A stretch of DNA of 8,606 bases from Bryobacteraceae bacterium (lineage in GTDB: Bacteria; Acidobacteriota; Terriglobia; Bryobacterales; Bryobacteraceae): NCBI GenBank assembly GCA_030044325.1, contig JASHWA010000022.1:1-8606 (forward strand). Direction: 5' to 3'. Made by a program: the position numbers and the translations under genes. Positions 1 to 6,302 of this stretch are shown piece by piece (positions within the stretch are counted from its first letter, which is position 1; each line of letters opens with the position of its first letter). The notes under the pieces are model-generated. The model made no database searches. It was not told the origin of the DNA and worked only from the letters and a program-made list of their open reading frames with translations.

Positions 1-1
1 G

Positions 2-970
2 ACGGCTTCGGGGTCGACGCTTTCAGGCGGCGTGGATGGGACCTGGCTGACGGATTTGGGCGCGTCGCCGCCGGTGAATCGCGCAGCGCGGGATTGGCAT
101 TCGAGTTTTTTCGCGGCGCTCAACGGATACGGGATCGAATCGACGGCGTCTTTCAGCATGGAGTTGGGAAACGGAGATCCGTCGGTTGCGGCGGGGATCG
201 CGCAACGTGACCCGGACGGGAATCCGATTCTGCTTCCGACGCCCTCGTTGCAGACGAATTTTTCGCCCACGAGTCTGGCGTTCTGGCAGCAGTGCTACGC
301 GCTGCTGGCCGGACTTCAGGCGTCGGCGGGGCTGACTCCCTTTTTGCAATTCGGCGAAGTGCAGTGGTGGTATTTCCCGAATAACGGCGCGGGAGTGGCC
401 TTTGCGGGGATGCCGTTTTACGACGCCTGGACGCAGAGCCAGTTCTTCGCTGAATATGGCCGCGACATGACCGTCTTTACGACAAATACGGAAAATCCTG
501 CGGATTATCCGGACGAAATGGCGTTTTTGCCGAATGTGATCGGCAATTTCACAAATTCGATCACGACTTTTGTGCACTCTACGCAGGCGTCGTGCCGGTT
601 TGAGGTGCTGTATCCAACCGATACGAACGATACGCCGTTCAACCAGACAGTCAATTATCCGCAGCCGGCGTGGACGCCTTCGGCGCTGGCGGTGCTGAAG
701 ACCGAAGATTTCGGATTCACGCTGGGGCGCGATTTCAATGAGATCGAGCAGACTCTGGAGTTCGGGACAGCGCTCGGGTTTTCGGCCGCGCAAAGAGCGC
801 AACTGACGGGCGTGAGCGATCCCGCGTCGCCGTGGCTGAAAGAAGCGCAGAGCGCGGCGGGGATGCATTTTGAAAGTGTGGTGTTGTGGGCGTTGGATCA
901 ATTTTGTTTGATCGGGTATGGGCTGCCGTTCAATCCGGGGCTGCGAAGAAGCTTGCGGATGGGCCCCTGA
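2..970 (+). CDS. TIM-barrel-like protein, 5' end cut by the window edge
   Basis: The frame is open from the first complete codon (position 2) to TGA at 968-970, giving 322 residues. The true start lies outside the window, and the GTG at 32 is an internal codon. The protein is rich in aromatic residues and Asn/Thr, typical of secreted proteins. The core reads FGEVQWWYFPNNGAG (about residues 117-131). A Glu after a short hydrophobic strand (E119) and a later strand 'ESVVLWALDQF' resemble barrel-strand ends of glycoside-hydrolase-type TIM barrels. From memory it looks like large acidobacterial proteins annotated as hypothetical or as having a 'non-contractile tail sheath TIM barrel' domain, but I cannot confirm that without a search. 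No transmembrane segment is visible in this part. The function is unknown: a carbohydrate-active enzyme or a phage-tail-related domain are both possible. The stop codon supplies the TG of a promoter-like element for the next gene. Confidence 0.82.
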   Translation, partial: TASGSTLSGGVDGTWLTDLGASPPVNRAARDWHSSFFAALNGYGIESTASFSMELGNGDPSVAAGIAQRDPDGNPILLPTPSLQTNFSPTSLAFWQQCYALLAGLQASAGLTPFLQFGEVQWWYFPNNGAGVAFAGMPFYDAWTQSQFFAEYGRDMTVFTTNTENPADYPDEMAFLPNVIGNFTNSITTFVHSTQASCRFEVLYPTDTNDTPFNQTVNYPQPAWTPSALAVLKTEDFGFTLGRDFNEIEQTLEFGTALGFSAAQRAQLTGVSDPASPWLKEAQSAAGMHFESVVLWALDQFCLIGYGLPFNPGLRRSLRMGP

Positions 971-976
971 TACACT
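968..976 (+). promoter_or_regulatory. Extended -10-like element TGATACACT before the ABC gene
   Basis: TGATACACT fits the TGnTAnnnT form of an extended -10 box. Its TGA is also the stop codon of the preceding gene. No good -35 hexamer lies at 16-18 bases upstream, which extended -10 promoters tolerate. A start about 7 bases downstream of the box would fall at or within a base or two of the TTG at 982, leaving no room for a Shine-Dalgarno site. The same motif with one change (TGATACAGT) precedes the minus-strand operon. This is motif recognition only. Confidence 0.4.
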
Positions 977-981
977 GATGT

Positions 982-2178
982 TTGCTCCACGTCCAGAACG
1001 TTTCGAAGGTGTATCGTTTGTACCGGCGGCCGGTGGACCGGCTGCTGGAAATCCTTCCTTTTAATACCCATCACAGGCCGACGGAATTCTGGGCGCTGCG
1101 CGAGGTGACGTTCAGCGTCGCGCGCGGCGAGGTGTTGAGCATCATCGGCGCGAACGGCAGCGGGAAAAGCACCCTGCTTCAAATCGTGAGCGGAATTCTG
1201 GAGCCGACGCGCGGGCGGGTGATCACCCGGGGGCGCATCGCGGCGCTGCTCGAATTGGGCGCCGGGTTCAATCCGGAGTTCACCGGGCGCGAAAACGTCT
1301 TCCTGAACGGCGAAATTCTGGGAATCGCGCGGCGCGAGATGGAGCGCGTGTTTCCCGAAATCGAAAAATTCGCCGAGATCGGCGCGTTCATTGACCGGCC
1401 GGTGAAGGAATACTCGAGCGGAATGTACGTGCGGCTGGCCTTTTCGACCGCGATTCACGTGGATCCCGAAATTCTGATCGTGGACGAGGCGCTGGCGGTG
1501 GGCGATGCGATTTTCGCGAACCGCTGCGTGAAAAAGTTCGAGGAATTAAAAAAACGCGGCGTCACGGTTTTGTTTGTTTCGCACGATCTGGGCCTGGTGA
1601 AGCGCTTGTCGGATCGTGCGGCTCTGATGGTGGACGGGCGCGTGGCCGCGATCGGATCGCCCAAGGAAGTAGTCAATCGATACGTGGGCATGGTGCTCGA
1701 GCGCGATCAGCCCAAGCGCGAGGCTTCGAGCGTGGGGGGCACGTTCCGGCACGGCGACGGCGCGAGCACGATTGAGAGCGTCGAGTTGACGGACGCGAGG
1801 GGCTCGGCCGTGCGGAATCTGCAACCGGGAGAAACGGTGACCGTCCGGGTGCGCGCCTGCGCCGTGCGCGAATTGGATGAACCCGTGGTGGGCGTCCTGA
1901 TTCGGAACCGGCTGGGCATCGACGTGTACGGGACCAATACGCGCATCGAAGGCGTGGATTTCGGGCGCGTCGCGGCTGGCGAAACGTTCGAGGTGGAGTT
2001 CACCTTCGATTGCCTTTTGACGCGGCAAGACTATACACTGACCGTGGCGACGCAGTATCGCGAAGGCTACAGCCAGGACTGGCTGGACGACGTGATTGCG
2101 TTTTCGGTGGTGGATGCGCGGGATGTCGCGGGATTCGCGAATTTCAAAACCAAGGTGAGCTGGCGGCGGATCGCATGA
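982..2178 (+). CDS. Wzt-type ABC transporter ATPase (polysaccharide/O-antigen export)
   Basis: The 398-residue protein would be the cytoplasmic ATPase of a Wzm/Wzt-type exporter, which drives lipid-linked polysaccharide across the inner membrane. Visible motifs are Walker A GANGSGKST (56-64), a Q-loop region replaced by 'ELGAGFNPEFTGRENVFLNG' (91-110) as is usual in this subfamily, the degenerate signature EYSSGM (143-148), Walker B ILIVDEAL (164-171, with D168 and E169) and the H-loop His201 in FVSHDL. Residues about 255-395 form a beta-rich tail, including 'LTRQDYTLTVATQY' and 'AFSVVD', matching the Wzt C-terminal domain that in studied members binds the glycan. The length is normal for a two-domain Wzt. 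The start is TTG: an in-frame TGA at 976-978 blocks anything further upstream, and the family's N-terminus (xHVQNVSKVYRLY) begins right there. An ATG at 978 is out of frame. No Wzm permease gene lies next to it, so its membrane partner must be elsewhere. The stop overlaps the symporter start as ATGA. Confidence 0.93.
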   Translation: MLHVQNVSKVYRLYRRPVDRLLEILPFNTHHRPTEFWALREVTFSVARGEVLSIIGANGSGKSTLLQIVSGILEPTRGRVITRGRIAALLELGAGFNPEFTGRENVFLNGEILGIARREMERVFPEIEKFAEIGAFIDRPVKEYSSGMYVRLAFSTAIHVDPEILIVDEALAVGDAIFANRCVKKFEELKKRGVTVLFVSHDLGLVKRLSDRAALMVDGRVAAIGSPKEVVNRYVGMVLERDQPKREASSVGGTFRHGDGASTIESVELTDARGSAVRNLQPGETVTVRVRACAVRELDEPVVGVLIRNRLGIDVYGTNTRIEGVDFGRVAAGETFEVEFTFDCLLTRQDYTLTVATQYREGYSQDWLDDVIAFSVVDARDVAGFANFKTKVSWRRIA

Positions 2179-3584
2179 ACTCCGGATTCGTTTACGGGCT
2201 GGTGCTGGTTCTGGTGGTGGCGACGCTGTGCGCGGTGACGCTCGTAAAAATATTCACCGTGCGGACGCGCGACGATTTTCTGGTGGCCGGAAGAAAGCTG
2301 CCCTGGCCTGTGCTGGTGTTTACGCTGCTGAGCTCGTGGATCGGCGCCGGAAGTCTGTTCGCAGGCGCGGAGAAGGCGTACAACGAAGGATTCACGGCGC
2401 TGTGGCTCGCCGGCGGCGGTTGGTGCGGGCTCGTGGTGATCGCCGCGATCGCGGGGCGCGCGCGCAGGTTCGCGCAGTTCACCGTGCCGGATCTTCTCGA
2501 AACGCGATACAACGCGGCGGCGCGCGTCATGGCGACCATCGCCATCGTCATTTCCTACACGGTCATTACCAGCTATCAATTCAAGGCCGGCGGCGACGTT
2601 CTGCACCTGATTTTTTCGAGGCTCGATCAAACCACCGGGATGTATATCGTCGCGGCGTTCGTGATCGCGTTTACGGCGGGGGCGGGGATGGCGTCGATCG
2701 CGTATTTGGACGTAGTGATCGGCGGGTTGGTGACGGCGATCGTAATGATCGCGGTGCCGCTGCTGCTCGACCGCGCGGGCGGATGGAGCGGAGTTCGCAG
2801 CGCGCTGCCGGCCAGCCATTTCACCGTGCTGGGAACGGGAGGATTCGCGCAAGCGGCGGGAACGCTGCTTCCGACCATGCTGCTGCTGATCGGAAATCAG
2901 GGAATGTATCAGAAGTTTTTTTCGGCGCGATCGGAAAGAGACGCGCGCATCGCGGTGGGCGGCTGGATCATCGGTACCGTGGTTCTCGAAACGCTCTTGG
3001 TGATGGTGGCGGTGATCGGGAGCGCGATGTTCAAGACCAACGCTCCACGCGAGATTATTCCGCTGACGGCGCGCGAGGGCTTGCCGACGCTGATCGGCGC
3101 GATCTTAATGGGCGGCATTTTCGCGAAAGTCATCTCGACGGCAAATAATTATTTATTTTCTCCGGCCACGAACCTGGTGCATGATGTGTATGAGCGGTTT
3201 ATCAATCGAAACGCAAGCGAGCGGCAGAGTTTGATCGTCTCGCGGCTGATCGTGGTCGCGTTGGGGATCTTCGCCCTTTTACAAGCGACGCGATTTCAAT
3301 CGATTTTGAATGCGGCCCTGTATGCCTACACGGTTTACGGCGCCGCGGTCACGCCGGCGGTGATGGCCGTGTTCTTCTGGAAAAGGACGACGACAGCAGG
3401 CGCCGTGCTTTCGATCGCGCTGGGCGCGGCGGTCACGGTGGTGTGGAATATGCTGGGGCTGAACAGCGACCTGGGCGTTTATCCCGCGCTCGCGGCATCG
3501 GTCGCGGCGTTGATTTTCGTCAGCTTGCTCACGCCCGCGCCGGAATTATCCAAAGTCAAGCCATTTTTCGAGAAAAACACATGA
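2175..3584 (+). CDS. Sodium:solute symporter (SSS family)
   Basis: This 469-residue inner-membrane protein has about 13 hydrophobic segments, as expected for the SSS family (TC 2.A.21; PutP, SGLT and PanF relatives), which imports solutes with Na+. Family marks are 'DDFLVAGRKLP' after the first helix (33-43), 'LSSWIGAGSLFAGAEKAY' in the next helix (52-69), 'GNQGMYQKFFSARSERDAR' (240-258, the SSS signature region) and 'AKVISTANNYLFSPATNLVHD' (317-337), where S321/T322 align with the Na2-site Ser/Thr of the family. The substrate cannot be read from the sequence. The peptidase gene immediately downstream makes an amino acid or small peptide-derived solute plausible, but this is inference. The ATG at 2175 is chosen because it overlaps the previous stop (ATGA) and begins a proper first helix. 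The frame extends 55 codons further upstream, but those overlap the ABC gene and encode Arg/Gly-rich non-membrane sequence. A weak GGCGGA sits 4 bases before the start. It ends in another ATGA overlap. Confidence 0.95.
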   Translation: MNSGFVYGLVLVLVVATLCAVTLVKIFTVRTRDDFLVAGRKLPWPVLVFTLLSSWIGAGSLFAGAEKAYNEGFTALWLAGGGWCGLVVIAAIAGRARRFAQFTVPDLLETRYNAAARVMATIAIVISYTVITSYQFKAGGDVLHLIFSRLDQTTGMYIVAAFVIAFTAGAGMASIAYLDVVIGGLVTAIVMIAVPLLLDRAGGWSGVRSALPASHFTVLGTGGFAQAAGTLLPTMLLLIGNQGMYQKFFSARSERDARIAVGGWIIGTVVLETLLVMVAVIGSAMFKTNAPREIIPLTAREGLPTLIGAILMGGIFAKVISTANNYLFSPATNLVHDVYERFINRNASERQSLIVSRLIVVALGIFALLQATRFQSILNAALYAYTVYGAAVTPAVMAVFFWKRTTTAGAVLSIALGAAVTVVWNMLGLNSDLGVYPALAASVAALIFVSLLTPAPELSKVKPFFEKNT

Positions 3585-4750
3585 ATATCGCCGAAATTCA
3601 GGCAGCGATTCGGGATGAAAAGCTGGATGGATGGCTGTTTTTCGACCATCACCGGCGCGATCCGCTGGCCTATCGCGTGTTACGGTTCACGCCCGGCTCG
3701 ATGCTGTCGCGGCGTTGGTATTACTTCATTCCGGCCGAGGGCGAGCCGCGTAAACTGGAGCACAAAATCGAGGCGCACACGCTCGACGAATTGCCCGGGC
3801 GGCGCAATGTGTATGCCGCGTGGGGCGAAATGGTCGAGCGGCTCGGCGAGCTGACGCGCGGCGCGAAGAGGGTCGCGATGCAGTATTCGCCGGAATGCGC
3901 GGTCCCCTACGTCTCGATGGTGGATGCGGGAACGCTGGAGCTGATTCGCGGGCTGGGATTGGAAGTGGTGAGTTCGGCCAACCTGGTCCAGTACTTTGAG
4001 GCGCGCTGGACTCAGGCGCAGCTCGCAAGTCATTGCGAGGCGGCGCGGCGAATCGACGCGGTGAGGCGCCAGGCCTTCGAGCGCATCGGGTCTAAGCACC
4101 GGGCGGGCGAGCGCGTGACCGAATGGGACATCAAACGGTTCATTCTGGATCGCTATAAGGACGATGGGATTTTCATCGACCACGGTCCCGATGTCGCCGT
4201 GAATGCGAACGCGTCCAATCCGCATTACGATCCATCCCAGGAGACGTGTTCCGAGATTCGCCGTGGCGATCTGGTGTTGATCGACATGTGGGGCAAACTC
4301 GAACAGCCGGACAGCGTTTATTATGACATCACCTGGATGGCGTTTTGCGGCGAGCGTGTTCCGGCTGCGATGGAGCGAGTGTTCGCGGTGGTGAGGGAGG
4401 CTCGCGACCGGGCGATTCGAAAGGTGGAGCAGGCCGCGAGTGCGAAGCAGGAGCTGCGCGGATTTGAGGTGGACGACGCGGCGCGGTCGTATATTCGGGA
4501 GCAGGGCCTCGGGGAGTATTTCTTTCATCGCCTGGGACATTCGATCGGCACGGATATTCACGGAACCGGCGCCAATATGGACAATTTAGAGACGCATGAC
4601 GAGCGGAAAGTCATACCGTGGACGTGTTTTTCGATAGAACCCGGAGTGTATTTGCCGGAATTCGGTGTGCGGTCTGAAGTGGATATGTTCGTGGATGAAA
4701 ATGGCGCGCGGGTTACTGGTGAAAAACAGGAGAAAATCGTTATTCTGTAG
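3581..4750 (+). CDS. M24-family metallopeptidase (Xaa-Pro peptidase-like)
   Basis: The protein has 389 residues in two domains: an N-terminal creatinase-like domain (about 1-145) and a C-terminal pita-bread M24 domain (about 150-389). All five expected metal ligands are visible: D235 (LIDMW), D249 (YYDITW), H320 (GHSIG), E353 (SIEPG) and E366 (RSEVD). H327 in 'DIHGTG' matches a second active-site His. Such enzymes usually remove N-terminal residues before proline or split Xaa-Pro dipeptides with two Mn/Co/Zn ions. The exact specificity is not predictable, and some relatives act on other substrates. The two Asp ligands are 14 residues apart instead of the 11 typical of PepP, prolidase and MetAP, which points to a distinct subfamily. 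No signal peptide is seen, so it is probably cytoplasmic. It starts at ATG 3581 inside the ATGA overlap with the symporter. Its first residues (MNIAEIQAAIRDEKLDGWLF) are typical of family N-termini. The end overlaps the GH31-like gene by about 32 bases. Confidence 0.93.
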   Translation: MNIAEIQAAIRDEKLDGWLFFDHHRRDPLAYRVLRFTPGSMLSRRWYYFIPAEGEPRKLEHKIEAHTLDELPGRRNVYAAWGEMVERLGELTRGAKRVAMQYSPECAVPYVSMVDAGTLELIRGLGLEVVSSANLVQYFEARWTQAQLASHCEAARRIDAVRRQAFERIGSKHRAGERVTEWDIKRFILDRYKDDGIFIDHGPDVAVNANASNPHYDPSQETCSEIRRGDLVLIDMWGKLEQPDSVYYDITWMAFCGERVPAAMERVFAVVREARDRAIRKVEQAASAKQELRGFEVDDAARSYIREQGLGEYFFHRLGHSIGTDIHGTGANMDNLETHDERKVIPWTCFSIEPGVYLPEFGVRSEVDMFVDENGARVTGEKQEKIVIL

Positions 4751-6302
4751 CGCGATTGTGGCGCTCGGCGCGGCCCAGGGCGGCGTGGTGTCGCGCGACT
4801 GGGGCGACGGCAAGCTTCAATTGAAGCTGGACGACGGCGATGCGCTGATCGAATGGATTTCGCCCACGGCCTTTCGCGTGGCGCGGTGGTGGGGCGCGGC
4901 GATGGACCTTTCGCGAATCGCGCACGCAAGGGTTTCCCCGCAATTCGAAGATGCCGGATCGACGCTTACGATGCGTTCCCGCTATCTGACAGTGACGGTC
5001 GATCGCGGAGACGTGAAGGTCAATATCGCGGCGGACGCGGGCGCCGTCACCTCCATCGATACTCGAAAACAATCGGACGTTGTGGAAGTGCGGTTCGTGA
5101 TGGCTCCCGACGAGCATGTGTTCGGGTTGATGGGCGGAACTCAGGGCCGGCTGAATATTCGCGGGGAAAAACTGGAGCGGGACCGCGGATTGTTTTTCAC
5201 AAACGCGGGCTATGGAATGTATTTCCGGACGCCTGAGCGGTGCAATTTCGATATGAATAGCGGAGTGATTACCGGACGCGGAGCGAATTCGATCGAATTC
5301 TTTTTTTATTATGGTCCGGCTCCCAAGGAGATTCTGGAGCAGCATGCGCTGGTCATCGGGCAGCGTGAAGTGAAAGGAACGGCGCTCGACTTGCTAACGC
5401 CGGACCGCGTGCCGAAGGAGGCCACTCCGCTGCCGAAACCCCCGGTGAGTTCGTGGGATGCGCTGGCCGAGCTGGTGCGCAGACTGAATCAATGGAGCCT
5501 TTCAGCCGTGATTTATCCCGCGCTCGATGTGGCGTCGTTCGATGCCGCGCCGGAGGAAGTGAAGGCGCGCGCCCGCGATTTGAACACACTTTTCCCGATT
5601 ATATACAGCAGCGCGGGCGAGGCCGGAGTGGACACCGCGGTGCGCGCGGAGTGGACTCCCTATCTGGTGACGTACTTGCGCGAGGCGTTTGACCGCGGCT
5701 ATCCGCTGATCCGGCCGCTTCCGATGCAGTTCTGGCGCGATAAGAATTCGGACCGGCAGGCGGATGTGTTTATGCTCGGCGATGAAGTGCTGCTCGCGCC
5801 GGTGCTCGATGGGAGCGGGCGGAGAAAGCTGGATTTGCCGCGCGGGATCTGGACGGATTTTCACACCAACCAGGAGTATCGCGGGAGTCAATCGATTGAG
5901 GTGGACGCGCCGGCCGGGCGTGTGCCGATGTTCGTGAGAAACGGATGGATTGTACCGCTGGCTGAAAATAATCGGATGGAATTGCACTATTTCCCGTCGT
6001 TGGCCGCGGAATTCTTCTTGTGGGAGCCGGATTTAGAGGATAATTCCCAATTTCACGCCGCGCCGGCGGACGATTTTCTGCGCCTCGAAGTGGAATCGAA
6101 GCGGCGCCGGACCTACGAATGGGTTTTGCATCACACCCGGAGTCCGCGGGAGGTCGCGGAGGAGTCCGGCGCATACCAGCGCGTGGACGCGCGCGAGGCG
6201 CTGCGCCCCGGCGCGTGGTGGCATGACGATGCGAACAACGATCTGCACCTGATGCTGCGCGCGGAGCCGGGAACCGACCGGATCGTGAATATCGCGTTTT
6301 AA
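4719..6302 (+). CDS. Exported GH31-like protein lacking most of the catalytic barrel
   Basis: The 527-residue protein (from GTG 4719) begins with an apparent signal peptide: KNRRK, then SLFCSAIVALGAA, with cleavage near residues 19-22. ATG 4695 and ATG 4701 are alternative starts; all overlap the peptidase gene and none has a strong ribosome site. Residues about 30-215 match the GH31 N-terminal galactose-mutarotase-like domain: 'VFGLMGGTQGRLNIRGEK' (134-151), 'TNAGYGMYFRT' (161-171) and 'FFFYYGPAPKEILEQHALVIG' (194-214). From about 305 the GH31 end of barrel and C-terminal sheets resume: 'YLVTYLREAFDRGYPLIRPLPM' (315-336), 'FMLGDEVLLAPVL' (351-363), 'LPRGIWTDFHTNQEYRG' (373-389) and 'RVPMFVRNGWIVP' (401-413). 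Only about 90 residues lie between them, where active GH31 enzymes carry several hundred. The W-x-D-M/I catalytic nucleophile motif and the acid/base region are absent. The frame is intact with no stop, so it may be a sugar-binding pseudoenzyme or a decaying gene. It is probably the last gene of the plus-strand operon. Confidence 0.8.
   Translation: MKNRRKSLFCSAIVALGAAQGGVVSRDWGDGKLQLKLDDGDALIEWISPTAFRVARWWGAAMDLSRIAHARVSPQFEDAGSTLTMRSRYLTVTVDRGDVKVNIAADAGAVTSIDTRKQSDVVEVRFVMAPDEHVFGLMGGTQGRLNIRGEKLERDRGLFFTNAGYGMYFRTPERCNFDMNSGVITGRGANSIEFFFYYGPAPKEILEQHALVIGQREVKGTALDLLTPDRVPKEATPLPKPPVSSWDALAELVRRLNQWSLSAVIYPALDVASFDAAPEEVKARARDLNTLFPIIYSSAGEAGVDTAVRAEWTPYLVTYLREAFDRGYPLIRPLPMQFWRDKNSDRQADVFMLGDEVLLAPVLDGSGRRKLDLPRGIWTDFHTNQEYRGSQSIEVDAPAGRVPMFVRNGWIVPLAENNRMELHYFPSLAAEFFLWEPDLEDNSQFHAAPADDFLRLEVESKRRRTYEWVLHHTRSPREVAEESGAYQRVDAREALRPGAWWHDDANNDLHLMLRAEPGTDRIVNIAF
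4813..4828. repeat. 16-base perfect palindrome in the GH31-like gene
   Basis: AGCTTCAATTGAAGCT reads the same on both strands and does not extend further (A at 4812 and G at 4829 do not pair). It lies near the start of the GH31-like gene, encoding part of 'KLQLKLDD'. No function is evident. A site of this length is expected by chance about once in several windows of this size. Confidence 0.5.
5285..5307 (+). repeat. 16-base palindrome followed by seven T, terminator-like, inside a gene
   Basis: GAATTCGATCGAATTC (5285-5300) is a perfect palindrome that can fold as a 6-base-pair stem with a GATC loop. It is followed at once by seven T (5301-5307), the layout of an intrinsic terminator. The stem is AT-rich and weak, and it lies inside the GH31-like reading frame, so a real terminator role is doubtful. 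The T run could also allow polymerase slippage. Confidence 0.35.
6299..6302. other. Shared convergent stop codons (TTAA)
   Basis: The plus-strand GH31-like gene ends with TAA at 6300-6302 and the minus-strand lipoprotein gene ends with TAA at 6301-6299, so the convergent genes overlap by four bases. No hairpin with a T run is visible within the flanking sequence on either strand. Transcripts from the two sides may therefore run into the opposite gene, or end by Rho. Confidence 0.85.

Noticed and set aside
23..901. 292-codon minus-strand open frame opposite the first gene
   Set aside because: The product is very Arg/His/Gln-rich with no recognisable motif, typical of an antisense shadow in GC-rich DNA. 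The plus-strand frame makes a coherent protein.
978..1064. 28-codon small ORF from ATG 978
   Set aside because: It overlaps the ABC gene out of frame and has no ribosome site. More likely a chance ATG, or the sign of a one-base change near the start.
2010..2174. Upstream extension of the symporter by 55 codons
   Set aside because: It overlaps the ABC gene's last 165 bases and encodes non-membrane Arg/Gly-rich sequence. ATG 2175 with its ATGA overlap fits the family N-terminus.
2067..2852. 261-codon minus-strand open frame opposite the symporter
   Set aside because: Low-complexity Arg/His/Gln composition, and it lies wholly antisense to a clear membrane protein.
2228..3148. 306-codon plus-strand frame inside the symporter gene
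   Set aside because: Arg/Gly-rich frame-shifted shadow. The symporter frame has all family motifs and membrane helices.
3140..3160. AT-rich patch (around AATAATTATT) in the symporter gene
   Set aside because: It encodes conserved residues of the Na2-site helix (TANNYLF), so codon content explains it without a regulatory role.
3443..3580. Upstream extension of the M24 peptidase by 46 codons
   Set aside because: It overlaps the symporter's last helix region in another frame. ATG 3581 gives the normal family start.
3680..4561. 293-codon minus-strand frame opposite the M24 peptidase
   Set aside because: No motif or plausible ribosome site, and Arg/His/Leu-rich composition typical of shadows.
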